From positions 965,847 through 1,029,846 of the forward strand of contig CAUYUJ010004558.1 in assembly GCA_963575745.1 (NCBI GenBank): a stretch of DNA of 64,000 nucleotides, in the 5' to 3' direction. This document shows, in pieces, positions 1-10,869 of this stretch. Each line of letters begins with the position of its first letter. Positions within the stretch are counted from its first letter, which is position 1. Source of the stretch: Prorocentrum cordatum. Its lineage: Eukaryota; Sar; Dinophyceae; Prorocentrales; Prorocentraceae. Position numbers and translations under genes: made by a program. Below the pieces are notes generated by a model. It searched no databases. It saw nothing but the letters and a program-made list of their open reading frames with translations, and was not told where the DNA came from.

Positions 1-235
1 TAGGCGACGACGGCGACGACGACAACGACGCGGGAGGAGGGAGGACAGCGACGACGACGACGACGACGCAAGAGCGCGCGCGCACGCTTTTGTTGAAAAT
101 CCGTGTTGCGAAACCTTGTGTTTTTGTAGGTTTGTTGGACACACGATTTTGAAATCCTTCCGAAACCGATGGGTTTTGAAGGTTTTCGGCATGCGCGCGC
201 GACGACGCGCGCGTCTGCACTTCGTCACATTTTTT
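1..235 (+). repeat. Composite repeat, palindrome module (copy 1)
   Basis: The stretch opens with the tail of a GAC/GGA array and continues into a module (about 70-228) that ends in a GC-rich palindrome, GCGCGCGACGACGCGCGC, followed by a TCTGCACTTCGTC motif. Nearly the same sequence, including the preceding GAC tail, returns at 1875-2105, so the array and module were duplicated together. No protein family was recognised; short ORFs here are incidental. Confidence 0.8.
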
Positions 236-1130
236 GCAGGGGGTTCTCGCGACGGCACACGCGCAAGGGCGTTCGACTGATTTGGACATGAGCGTGTGCG
301 AGGCCCGTTTGGTAGCATTTTGTGAAAATCTTGAAAAACATATGGTTTTCTTAAGATTTCGCAAGAGCTTTCGCGGAAGCTTGTTTAGCAATTCTGTGTT
401 GCGAAACCTTGTGTTGTTTGTATGTTGTTTGGGAACTCGATTGCGAAATCCTCCCCGCACCGAAGGTTTTTGAAGGATGTTGGCATGCGCGCGCGACGAC
501 GCGCGCGCATGCACTTCGTTTCATTTGCTGTAAGGGATTCGCGAAAAAAGTGGTATGTTAGAACAAAAATGTCACCGCATAGGGTTTTTGTTTTTAAAAA
601 CAGGGAACCTCAAGTGGGGGAAAACAGTTTGGCTGGGATGGTATGATTTTATATTTCGGATGGACGGGTGTGCAGAATATATATATATATATATGAAATC
701 ATATTATCCCAGGGGGAGTCGATAAGCCCGGGGGGGTAGAGTCTATTCTTTTTCAAAAAGGAGAACTCTGTGGTGCGATCCATATTGTGACACTTGCGTT
801 GAGCACTACATGTCGTACGATCAATGTTGTGACATCAACGTTGTGCAAAAACTGTTGGGCAATCTGTATATATATATATATATGGAGCGGCGATATATGC
901 AGTCCATGTGGGGCAATGTCTGCGGTGCTGAATCTGTGGTGCGAACTGTGATCTGAAATATCCGTGGTGCAAAATATGTGGATCGATCTATGCTGTGCAA
1001 TCTATGTGGTGCAATTAGTTTCTGTTCGCAGTGAGTTGTCCACTCCACTGCTCGCGCAAACATCCCACCCACCCACCCGCAACTTGGATTGCAAAATTTC
1101 TTAAGACCGTGACGGTGGGTACCACATGGC
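236..1130 (+). repeat. Composite repeat, remaining modules (copy i)
   Basis: This carries, in order: a module containing TTTGGTAGCATTTTGTGAAA (from about 310); a second copy of the GC palindrome (about 484-510); a GGCTGGGATGGTATGA module (631-646); an AT dinucleotide tract (677-695); a degenerate run of TGTGGTGCAA-like 10-17 bp units (770-1015, interrupted by another AT tract at 867-884); and a CATCCCACCCACCCACCCGC motif (about 1060-1080). The same order is seen at 4620-5540. It is non-coding as far as can be seen and stops just before the GAC array. Confidence 0.75.
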
Positions 1131-1135
1131 ACTTG

Positions 1136-1382
1136 GCAACAACAGCGACGCCGACGACGACAGCGACGAAGACGATGACGACGCCGCCGACAACGACTAC
1201 GACGACACCGACGACGTCTCCAACGACTTCGACGACGCCGGCAACGACGACGACGACGACACCGACGACGACGACGACGACACCGACGCCGACGACGACG
1301 ACGATGACAACGACGACGACAATGACGACGCCGACGACGACGATAACGACGACACCGACGACGACGACGACGTCAACGACGC

Positions 1383-1433
<51 letters not shown>

Positions 1434-1679
1434 CGGCGACGACGACGACGCCGACGTCGACGACGACGAAGACGACAACGACGCCGACGCCGACGACGAC
1501 GACGAAGACGACGACGACGTCGCCAACGAAGACAACGAGGAAGGAGGGAGGACGACGACGGCGACAACGACGACAACGACGAGGGAGGAGGGAGGACGGC
1601 GACGACGCGAACGACGAAGAAGGAGGAAGGACGGCGACGCCGACGACGGCAACGACGAGGGAGGAGGGAAGACGACGAC

Positions 1680-1717
<38 letters not shown>

Positions 1718-1930
1718 CGACGAAATAGGAGGGACGACGACGAGACGCCGACGACGGACGACGACGACGACGAGGGAGGAGCAGGAAGGACGACCACGGC
1801 GACAACGACGACGGAAACGACCACGACGCCAAAGAGGAAACCGACGACGAACACGAGGAAAGACAGAGGACGACGTAGGCGACGACGACGACAACGACGC
1901 GGGAGGAGGAAGACGACGACGACGACGACG
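1136..1930. repeat. GAC trinucleotide array
   Basis: About 800 bp of imperfect GAC repeats, with GGAGGAGG interruptions after 1540. Because the unit is 3 bp, all frames tend to stay open. One frame on the plus strand reads as nearly pure aspartate, another as threonine, and the reverse strand as valine or serine. These long ORFs are treated as products of the repeat and not as genes. Confidence 0.9.
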
Positions 1931-2199
1931 ACGACGCAAGAGCGTGCGCGCACGCTTTTGTTGAAAATCCGTGTCGCGAAACCTTGTGTTTTTGGTAGGT
2001 TTTTTGGACACACGATTTTGAAATCCTTCCGAAACCGATGGGTGTTGAAGGTTTTCGGCATACGCGCGCGACGACGCGCGCGTCTGCACTTCGTCCCGTT
2101 TTTTCCCCACATGCTTCGTGGGGTTCTGGTGTTCTTCCCTGCCGCGTCGCACCCGCGCCTCACCTCACACACCTCCCCTCCTCCTCACAGCACTGCTCG
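1931..2199 (+). repeat. Composite repeat, palindrome module (copy ii) and spacer
   Basis: 1931-2100 is a close copy of 70-228, with only scattered substitutions and small indels, again ending in GCGCGCGACGACGCGCGC. About 100 bp of C-rich spacer follows, and then the 90-bp minisatellite starts. Confidence 0.8.
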
Positions 2200-4450
2200 G
2201 AGTGGCACTTTCTCGACACCAAAGAGGGTGCGCAGGGGGTGGTCTCTCACCGCGGCGTCTATGCGTGCCAGGGTCGGAGAGCGTGGCAGGCGTGGCACTT
2301 TCTTGACACCAGAGAGGGTGCGCAAGGGGTGGTCTCTCACCGCGGCACCTATGCGTGCCAGGGTCGGAGAGCGCGGCAGGCGTGGCACTTTCTCGACACC
2401 AAGGGGGATGCGCAGGGGGTGGTCTCTCACCGCGACGTCCATGCGTGCCAGGGTCGGAGAGCGTGGCAGGCGTGGCACTTTCTCGACACCAGAGGGGGTG
2501 CGCAGGGGGTGGTCTCTCACCGCGGCGTCTATGCGTGCCGGGGCCGAGAGCGTGGCACGTGGCACTTTCTCGTGCCAGGGGGTGGTCTCTCACCGCGGCC
2601 CTATGCGTGCAGGGTCGGAGAGCGTGGCAGGCGTGGCACTTCTCGACACCAGAGGGGGTGCGCAGGGGGTGGTCTCTCACCGCGGCGTCTATGCGTGCCA
2701 GGGTCGGAGAGCGTGGCAGGCGTGGCACTTTCTCGACACCAGGGGGGGTGCGCAGGGGGTGGTCTCTCACCGCAGCGTCTATGCGTGCCAGGGTCGGAAA
2801 GCGTGGCAGGCGTGGCACTTTCTCGACACCAGAGAGGGTGCGCAGGGGGTGGTCTCTCACCGCGGCGTCTATGCGAGCCAGGGTCGGAGATCGTGGCGGG
2901 CGCGGCACTTTCTCGACACCAGGGGGGGTGCGCAGGGGGTGGTCTCTCACCGCGGCGTCTATGCGAGCCAGGGTCGGAGAGCGTGGCAGGCGTGGCACTT
3001 TCTCGACACCAGAGAGGGTGCGCAGGGGGTGGTCTCTCACCGCGGCGTCTATGCGTGCCAGGGTCGGAGAGCGTGGCAGGCGCGGCACATTCTCGACACC
3101 AGAGAGGGTGCGCAGGGGGTGGTCTCTCACTGCGGCGTCTATGCGTGCCAGGGTCGGAGAGCGTGGCAGGCGTGGCACTTTCTCGACAGCAGGGGGGGTG
3201 CGCAGGGGGTGGTCTCTCACCGCGGCGTCTATGCGTGCCAGGGTCGGAGAGCGTGGCAGGCGTGGCACTTTCTCGACACCAGGGGGGGTGCGTAGGGGGT
3301 GGTCTTCTCACCGCGGCCGTCGATTGCGTGCCAGGGTGGAATGAGGCGGCAGAGGCGTAGGCACTTTCTCGACACAGGGGGGGTCGCCGCAGGGGGGTGG
3401 TCTCTCACCGCGGCGTTCTATGCGTGCCAGGGTCGGAGAGCGGGCAGGCGTGGCACTTTCTCGGACACCAGGGGTGTCCTTGTGCGCAGGGGCATGGCCG
3501 ACACGCGGCGTATATGCGTGCCAGGGTCGGAGAGCGCGGCAGGCGTGGCACTTTCTCGACACCAGAGGGGGTGCGCAGGGGCTGGTTTCTCACCGCGGCC
3601 CCTATGCGTGCCAGGGTCGGAGAGCGTGGCAGGCGTGGCACTTTCTCGACACCAGGGGGGGTGCGCAGGGGGTGGTCTCTCACCGCGGCGTCTATGCGTG
3701 CCAGTGTCGGAGAGCGTGGCGGGCGTGGCACTTTCTCGACACCAGAGGGAGGGGGTGTGCAGGGGGTGGTCTCTCACCGCGGAGTCTATGCGGCTTCGCA
3801 TGCCCGAGCGCGGCAGGCGTGGCACTTATCGACACAGAGAGGGTGCGCAGGGGGTGGTATCTCTCACCGCGGCGTCTATGCGTGGCCAGGCCGGAGAGCG
3901 CGGCAGGGGGGCACTTTCTCGACCTAGCAGGGGGAGGTGGGTTGGCACTTTCTCGACAGGGGGTGCGTAGGGGGTGGTCTCTCACCGCGGCGTCTATGCG
4001 AGCCAGGGTCGGAGAGCGCGGCAGGCGTGGCACTTTCTCGACACCAGAGAGGGTGCGCAGGGGGTGGTCTCTCACCGCGGCGTCTATGCGTGCCAGGGTC
4101 GGAGCAGGCGTTGCACTTTCTCGACAGCAGGGGGGGTGCGCAGGGGGTGGTCTCTCACCGCGGCGTCTATGCGTGCCAGGGTCCGAGGGCGTGACAGGCG
4201 TGGCACTTTCTCGGCACCAGAGAGGGTGCGCAGGGGGTGGTCTCTCACCGCGGCGTCTATGCGTGCCAGGGTCGGAAAGCGCGGCAGGCGTGACATTTTC
4301 TCGACATCAGAGGGGGTGCGCAGGGGGTGGTTTCCCTATGCGTGCCAGGGTCGTCCAGGCATTGCAGGCGTGGCATTTTCTCAACACCAGAGGGGGTGCG
4401 CAGGGGGGGTCTCCCTATGCGTACCAGGGTCGTCCAGGCATAGCCTCTAG
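2200..4450. repeat. 90-bp minisatellite, about 25 units
   Basis: The unit contains GGCACTTTCTCGACACCAGA, then GTGCGCAGGGGGTGGTCTCT, then a CACCGCGGCGTCTATGCGTG segment and a GTCGGAGAGCG segment. Neighbouring units from 2231 to about 3300 are exactly 90 bp apart, so the phase is kept for 30 codons and several frames on both strands stay open for hundreds of codons. After about 3300 the units vary in length through small indels and partial deletions, and the last ones (4320-4440) are shortened. There is no start context or known domain, so this is called a tandem array and not a gene. Confidence 0.92.
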
Positions 4451-4619
4451 TGCGGGATTGCGTATTACCTCTCGTGTCCAAGTGCCAGGCGACGCCGGGT
4501 ATGACCGTCACAGATGACTCCTCAACCCCCCCTCTCCCCCCACACGTCCTCCCCCTCCTTTCAACGACCACAGGGGGCACCTGAGAGCATGACGGCGGTG
4601 GTAGTGGTAGCGCGGTTCA
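4451..4619. other. Spacer, nothing recognised
   Basis: C-rich spacer between the last minisatellite unit and the next composite repeat. No feature is visible. Confidence 0.6.
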
Positions 4620-5023
4620 CACGACAGGGGCGTTCGACAGATTTCGACATGAGCGCGCGCGAAGCCCGTTTGGTAGCATTTTGTGAAAATCTTGAAAAAC
4701 CTATGGTTTTCCCCAGATTTCGCAAGAGCTTTCGCGGAAGCGTTTTTTAGCAACTCTGCGTTGCGAAACCCTGTGTTGTTGCATGTGTTCTGGAAACTCG
4801 ATTGCGAAATCTTTCCCGCACCGAAGGTTTTTGAAGGATTTCGGCATGTGCGCGCGACGACGCGCGCGTATGCACTCCGTCTCATTTGTTGCAAGGGATT
4901 CGCGAAAAGTGCGATGCTAGAACAAAAAAATCATCGCATAGTGTTTTTTTCTAGGGAACCTCAGGGGGGATACCGGTTTGGCTGGGATGATACGATTTCA
5001 TATTTAGGATGGACGAGCGTGCA

Positions 5024-5100
<77 letters not shown>

Positions 5101-5540
5101 TATATATGTGTGAACTTATATTATCCCAGAAGCGTTAAGTCCGGGGGGGAGAGTCTATTCTCTTTTTAGAAAGGAGAAACAATGTTAACAGACGGGCTGA
5201 CACATCCCATGCTCTTGCAAACATCCCACCCACTCACCCGCAATTTGGTTTGCAAAACCCAGGCGGTGGCGATTGCGATGCATGCTTGGCGTTGGCTGAT
5301 GCCTTTCTGCGGTCGCGCCAACCTTAACACGCGCGCGCGGCGGCCAGCTAGTCTGCGCTCCACCGACGCGGCCGCGGTGGCGCTGACCGCTGCGCGCATC
5401 CCAGCGGGTACTTCACTGCGAGTCGGCGACTTGGGCGGGCGCGGTATCATGGCAACGCCGACAAACGTAGACACGATGATGATAGTGGCGATGTTGGTGA
5501 CGATTTTCGCACCGACGAAGGCGTGGCCAGTGCGGGCGTC
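4620..5540 (+). repeat. Composite repeat, most complete copy (copy iii)
   Basis: It matches 265-770 closely (TTTGGTAGCATTTTGTGAAA, the GC palindrome at about 4847-4870, the GGCTGGGATGATACGA module near 4980). An AT tract mixed with CATA units follows (5025-5106), then CATCCCACCCACTCACCCGC (about 5223), and then a GC-rich module containing GGTGGCGCTGACCGCTG (5370-5387) and a GACGATG-rich tail to 5530. The last two modules also occur at 20965-21330. The ORF over 5182-5685 appears incidental. Confidence 0.8.
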
Positions 5541-5554
5541 GACGGCCATTGAGC

Positions 5555-6330
5555 TCATAGAGCTCGCATTGCTCCTGGGGGCCATAGGGCCCATGGCGCG
5601 AACAGAGCGCGTAGGCCTCGTAGGGCTCATGGGGCCGATTGGGGTGAAGGGGCAAGTCGGGGCCATAGGGCTCATAGGGTCATAGGGCCCATAGGCCGTA
5701 TACGGCTAACTGGTCTTGTAGGGCCCAGAGGGGGGTCTCATTGGTCTCGCAAGGCTTCACGGCTCCTAGTGCCGAGGGGGTTCTAGGGTTCATAGGGCGC
5801 ATAGGCCTCATAGGGGTCATCGCGCTCATATGGTGTCATGGAGGGTCGGGGGCGTATGGGGCTCGGCTCATTGAGTTCATGGGGTTCCTGGGCTCCTGGG
5901 GCTCGTGAGCTCATGCAGCTCATGGGGCTTCTAGTGCTCGTAGGTCTCGAAGGGCTCATCAGGTTCATGGGCCTCATGGAGCTCGGAGAGCCCATGGGCT
6001 CTTAAGGCTCGTTCTTGAGGCTCATTGGGCTCCTGGGGCTCATTGGAGTAATAGGGTTCGTGGGCGTCATAGGGCTCATGGGACCCAGAGGGCTCACAGA
6101 GCTCATAGGGCTCATACGGCTCATGGGTCCGTAGGGTTTAAAGGGCTCATTGGGCTCATAGGGTCCATAGGCCCCATGGAGCCCATAAGGGTCATAAAGC
6201 TAAAGTTCATAGGGCTCATGGGTTCATAGGGCTCATGGGGCCCATGGAGCCCATTGGGCTCATAGGGCTCATGGGGCTCGTGGGGCCCATAGGCTTCACA
6301 GGGCTCATGGGGCACCATGAGGCACCATAG
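5555..6330. repeat. GGGCTCATA degenerate array
   Basis: About 775 bp built from variants of GGGCTCATAGGGCTCATGGG. Units of roughly 9 to 12 bp drift in length. The reverse strand reads as Met-Ser-Pro repeats (MSPMSPMSP); this is a consequence of the unit and is not called a gene. Confidence 0.85.
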
Positions 6331-6379
6331 TGGACGTAGGGCTTGTGGGGCCGACAGGCTGCATATGGCTTATAGGGGC

Positions 6380-6935
6380 ATGGCCTCTCGGGGCTCTCGT
6401 GGGGCTCTTTTTGAAGCTCTTTGGGGCTGTCTGGCGGCCCCCCTGGGCCGTCTCGGGACCCTCTTGGGCCGTCCTGGGGGGCTTGGGCCGTCTTGGGACC
6501 ATCTTGGTTCTTTCTGGGGGCCTCCTGTGGCCTTCTTGGGGCTCTCTGGGAAGCCTTTTGGTGCTCGTTGGGGCCGTCTTGGGGCTCTCTTGGGTCGTTT
6601 GGGAGCCCCTTTGGGCTGTCTTGGGGTTCCCTTGGGGACTTCTTGGGCCGTCCTTTGGCGATCTTGGGGGCCTCTTGGGCCGTCTCGGACGCGGTGAAGG
6701 CCAAAGAAGCGGATATCCTAAAAATGTACGTTTCCCGATGGGAATGGGGCGATTTTAACCTCTTGGGAGTCTTTTTGGGGGCTTCTTGGGGCGTCTTGAG
6801 AGCATCTTGGGCCGTCTTGAAGCGACCTTGAGGCCTCTCGACCTTGAGGCCTCTTTGAGCGCCCATGAGCCGTTCTGGAGCGGTCTTGGACCGCCTTGGG
6901 GCTTTGCAGGACCGTCCAGGGATGGCCGGGAGAGG
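6380..6935. repeat. CTTGGGGCCGTC degenerate array, forward
   Basis: Variants of CTTGGGGCCGTCTTGGG at roughly 10-12 bp spacing. A 50-bp AT-richer interruption lies at about 6710-6760. The same motif returns in the opposite orientation from 7110, making a large imperfect inverted arrangement about a GA tract. Confidence 0.8.
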
Positions 6936-7051
6936 CTCCCGAAACCGAAATTCGAACTTGACGTCGGTGGGAGCGCCCAGGGCCGAATTTATGCACGGGG
7001 GGGGTCAGGGGAAGTTTTCCGATATAAGAATATTCGAAAAGGAATATATAG

Positions 7052-7052
7052 A

Positions 7053-7085
<33 letters not shown>
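7052..7085. repeat. GA dinucleotide tract
   Basis: A run of about 16 GA units at the centre of the two opposing CTTGGGG/CCCCAAG arrays. Confidence 0.9.
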
Positions 7086-7088
<3 letters not shown>

Positions 7089-7109
7089 TTCCCTATCAAA
7101 TGACAAGGG

Positions 7110-7720
7110 AAAGAAAACCCAAGATCGCCCCAGACAGCCCAAGACGCCTTGAAGACGCCCCAAGAGGCAAGGCCTCCCAAGAGAGCCCCGACGGGCCAAA
7201 ATCATTGATTTCCATTATGTTTTTCGACGTTTTTGTTTTCTTTGTTTTCTCGCCTTTTCACCTTTCCGACGCTCCAAGACGGCCCATAGGCCTTCAAGAG
7301 CGCCCCAAAACAGCCCCCGAGGCCCCCAAGACAGCTCCAAGACGGCCCCAAGACGGGTCTGGAGGGCCCCAAGACGGGTCAACAGAGCACACGAGGACCC
7401 CGAGCAGGCCCCAAGAGGGGCCCAAGAGGGCGACCAACACTTCCAAAATCAAACTTTCCGCCCGAGAGGGCCCCGGGAGGCCCCAAGAACGCCCCAAGAG
7501 GCCCCAAGAGGTTTCCAAATGGCCCCAAGGAGGCCCCCAAGAGGCCCCAAAAGACCCCAAGAGCCCTCAAAATTCGTTTGACCTTCCCCGCGGCCGCGGC
7601 CGCCACAAGCCCGAATAGAGCCTCCAGAGGCCCCGACGACGACCTCTTCACGGCCAAAACCCCCTAAGACGAACCAGAACAACCAAAGGACCCCCAAGAG
7701 ACCCGGAGAGGCCAAACACA
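7110..7720. repeat. CCCCAAGACGGCC degenerate array, inverted
   Basis: The reverse complement of the motif in 6380-6935: GGCCCCAAGACGGCCCC and variants at similar spacing. A short T-rich interruption lies at 7200-7265. No gene is called. Confidence 0.8.
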
Positions 7721-7723
7721 TAC

Positions 7724-8836
7724 ATGTTCGCAGGGTGTACGTTTCGTGTTCATTTTCTCACGTGCCTCGGAAGTACCCCGAGATCCACCGAACAGACAAC
7801 AACGGTCCCTGACATCGCCCCACATTATCCTTCAGTGAGCGCCCCACGGCCGCATACCTTCCCACCACAGCCATCACAAAACCCTCGGGGATTCGGAAGG
7901 GACCCCGCGAAGCCCAAATCACCCAGTTCCACTACGTTCAAACACATTCCTCAAAGCCATTGTTGGATCTCTTCCGTAGGTTTTGGCTCCAGGTTTCCGC
8001 TGGTGTTTACTCTCACTGGACGCCGCCTGACATGGCGGACGATGTCCACCGCCCGCCGCTGTGCCGCACATGCTCTGCTCAGCACACCTACTACCTTCAA
8101 CCCGCAGACCCTGGGCCTTTCACTGCTGCCTGTTGCAGCAACCGCTGGCGGCTTTCTGTACACGCGCCCTGCTCTTCCGGCACAGTGCGCGGGCGATGCT
8201 GACTCTTCCGCCGCGAGCACGCGGCCGGCCTCCCGCGGACGCTCCAGCGCAGACACGCTGCATTGCACTCGCTGCGATCAGGACGTCTCGCGGCTGGACT
8301 TCAGCATCCACCAACGCAGACGAGCCTCCCGCGCATGCATCGCTTGCACCGCCAGCGCCCCTCAGACTTCCGGCCTCCCCCGACAACGCCCAGAAGTATG
8401 TTGCGTTCGTTGCGGGCTCACCTTGCCAAAGGAAGCTTTCGCCACCGACCGCGACAGGTCGCATGACAGCGATTGCCGCGAATGCAGCGTAGTGGGTCCA
8501 CCGCCCCTTAAAGACGCGCCGTTCTCTGTCGGAGGCATGACCCGAACTTGCCCACATTGCTCGGCCTTCTTCTTCTTTCATACCGAAACGCCTACGTTCT
8601 GCTGCGGCAACGGCAAGGGGGCGGTCCCATTTGAACAATTCTTCTCCTTCCCAGCACCTACTCTCTTGGAGATATTCCGCTCCATTTGTCCAGCTCCGGA
8701 CGCCGCGGGCCAGTTCTTGCGCGATCCCACGACCAATTCCTCTCGCTTGACAGGGCTCACGGCCACCAGTCGACGCTACAACAACTTATTCGCACTGGCT
8801 GTTCACGAGATCCAGAGCGCTGGAAGTACGAACTAA
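7724..8836 (+). pseudogene. Helitron N-terminal zinc-finger segment
   Basis: This open frame of 370 codons ends at TAA 8834-8836. The first 150 residues or so are low complexity and may not be coding. From residue 181 there are two Cys-x2-Cys pairs (CTRC and CIAC), from residue 227 two more (CVRC and CREC), then CPHC and, at residue 293, CCGNGKG followed by RRYNNLFAL near the end. The Cys-Cys-x-Asn-Gly-Lys motif and the YNNLFAL motif are typical of the Helitron N-terminal region. The following ORF starts in the same frame directly after the stop, so this stop interrupts what was one protein. The true start is uncertain. Confidence 0.75.
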
Positions 8837-10087
8837 CTCCCACTCGGCAATTACATGCGCCCCTCCAACCTTTGGATCCACGGCACGATGCACAGGCGAG
8901 TACTCACGGCAGCCGACTCCACCGCAGAAAGATATTTCGTCGTCGACCCCCACGAACGCACTCTCGACAAGCTACTGCGCCGCAGTTGGACACGCCGCTA
9001 CTTCGTCGCCTCGAACGCCTCCAACTGCCTGAACCCCTTCACGATCGAAATCAAGAGCCTCGGAGCCCTACGTCGCCCGGGCCCAGACGCAGCGGTGCAC
9101 TTGACGTGGGGCGACAGTATCAACGAGCTCGCCACCGTCGTCGACGCGCGACCGGACAGCCACGCTCAAGCTCGCGCAGTCACATTCCGACTTCACTCCT
9201 CCGCCACGCCCAAGTACTTTCATACATTACACCCTTTCTACGAGTCGGTGTCCTACCCATCGCGGCCCCCATCCGGCGGGCGCGGGTGGAGCCCCGATGC
9301 CACGGCCAACGGTGCGCTCATCAGTCAAATGTGGTGGTACCGCCAATGCATACTACGGCTGTCTCACATGCACGCTTGCGGACGACTGCTCAACGAATGG
9401 CTCATCAACGTGCATTGTCGCATGGAGGACGAAAGATTGAGCCTCCTCCGCCGTGATCAGCCCAAACTGCGTGGCACTCGACGTCAAGTCTGCGAGATGG
9501 TTGCTAACTCCCCCAGCCAAGAGCCCACTGTGGCCCGCGTGTCGCTGCCTTCCAGCGCGCCAGGCCCCCCACGCCATCTCCGACGTCTTCGAGTCGACTG
9601 CTTCGAACAGGCACGTCGTAAAGGACCGCCCATTTTCTTCATCAGCTTGACGTGCAAACCACACTGGCCAGAAAGTCAATCCGCCCTCCTGCCAGGACAA
9701 ACCGCTGCTGATAGAGCAGACGTCGTCGCCCGCGCGTTTCACGCACGCTTCCTGGAGATGGTTGCCTTTCTCAAGAACGACTTCTGCGGGCGCCGACGGT
9801 ACCTCATCCGCGTCAGTGAGCACCAGATGCGCGTCCTCCCCCATGCCCACATTGCTCCCGCAGTGGATAACCCGCCCTGCACGCCCGAGGAGATCGACGC
9901 TTTCATATCCTGCGAAGTTCCCCCTGAACCTGGCCAACTCCGCGAGCGCGTTCTGCTTCATATAATCCATCGGTGCAACCATTCCTGCCACCCAAACGAC
10001 CCCGCTCAAGACCGCAACATAGGCCGCCTGTGGACGTTCGCCGACACCACCGAGATGGGCGCCCGAGGGCACCCGCACCACTGCTGA
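8837..10087 (+). pseudogene. Helitron-like N region and Rep HUH domain
   Basis: It stays in the same frame as the preceding segment. LWIHGTMHRR and the HPFYESVSYP segment are followed by GRLLNEWLINVHCRMEDERL (9385-9441), which matches the Helitron-like N-terminal family pattern. Next comes the Rep domain: FFISLTCKPHWPE (about 9636-9674), DRADVVARAFHARF, and RVLPHAHIAPAV, whose His-Ala-His (9842-9850) is the metal-binding HUH motif. CNHSCHPNDPAQ follows. The frame ends at TGA 10085-10087 within Rep, before the catalytic tyrosine region, so no complete nuclease is encoded. The Rep assignment is secure from the motif order; activity is very unlikely. Confidence 0.88.
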
Positions 10088-10194
10088 CGCCCGTGCTCTG
10101 GCACTTGCCCAAATTGCCAGTCCGGCGGGCCCGCACACGGACGACGGAACGTCTGCTACAATCGATGGGTCATTGAGTACCCCCCCGAATATGC

Positions 10195-10860
10195 TTGATT
10201 TTTGTTTGGGGGGCGGCCATGCGATCGTTAAGTTCGCCAGAGTACCTTTTCAAGGGCCCCGACCACACCATGCACTCCATTGGCTCCGAAGACCAGCCGA
10301 CTGATGAAATTGCCGATTGGCTCCGGGGACGGCACCTGGTTGCCACCGAGTGCGCATGGCGAATCTTCGGCTACTACACCGCGTACGAGCGCGCGCCCAC
10401 GGCATTTTGGTTACCCGCGCACCTCCCCGACGATGACCGGGTGAACTTTGGAGAAGGGTTCGAAGCCGATGCTGCTGACCACACTACTTCTACCGTCCCA
10501 ACCGGGAGCCCGTCCTCAGCTACCAATATACCGAGTATTTTGAACGGTTCATTGTCAGCACGACTTGCCCCGTGGCGTTCCGCGGATCCTTCCCCGGTGT
10601 GTCCAGCCACCACTTCGTCGAACCGCCCCAGAGCGCTTGGCCGACCCTGTCTACACGATGGCACCGAGCACCTACAGACATCCCCGTTCGCCCAACCATG
10701 GAAACCGCGCCGCCCGGACGCCAAATTTACGCGCGCGTCCGCATGCGAGGAGAACCGCCCGCGTGCCGGCTGGAGATGAAGTGCCCACAGCAGAAGGACG
10801 TTTTCTACCTCCGACAGATGCTCCTGCATTTTCCCAAGAGGACCGGGCCTCCAACCTGCC
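10195..10860 (+). pseudogene. Helitron Rep C-terminal part and linker region
   Basis: Two frames carry this part. Frame 1 gives EYLFKGPDHT (10240-10269), DEIADWLRGRHLVATECAWR and LPAHLPDDDRVNF. Frame 3, from 10482, gives HYFYRPNREPVLSYQYTEYF and later DVFYLRQMLLHFP (about 10797-10835). All fit the Helitron order after the HUH motif. The usual tyrosine motif is Y-x-x-K-Y followed by a short stretch and KGxD; here YLFK runs directly into GPD, so the second tyrosine and about four residues are missing. The frame shift between the halves lies near 10480. After 10860 the sequence becomes C-rich satellite. Confidence 0.8.
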
Positions 10861-10869
10861 TCCCCCTCT

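Noticed and set aside
1126-1728. 200-codon ORF of nearly pure aspartate.
   Set aside because: It is the translation of the GAC array; other frames are equally open and there is no non-repetitive coding sequence at either end.
2165-3268. 367-codon ORF with 30-residue repeats on the minus strand of the 90-bp array.
   Set aside because: Several frames on both strands are equally open; without transcript evidence this is an array property.
5783-6318. Met-Ser-Pro repeat ORFs on the minus strand.
   Set aside because: They follow from the GGGCTCATA unit; nothing non-repetitive is attached.
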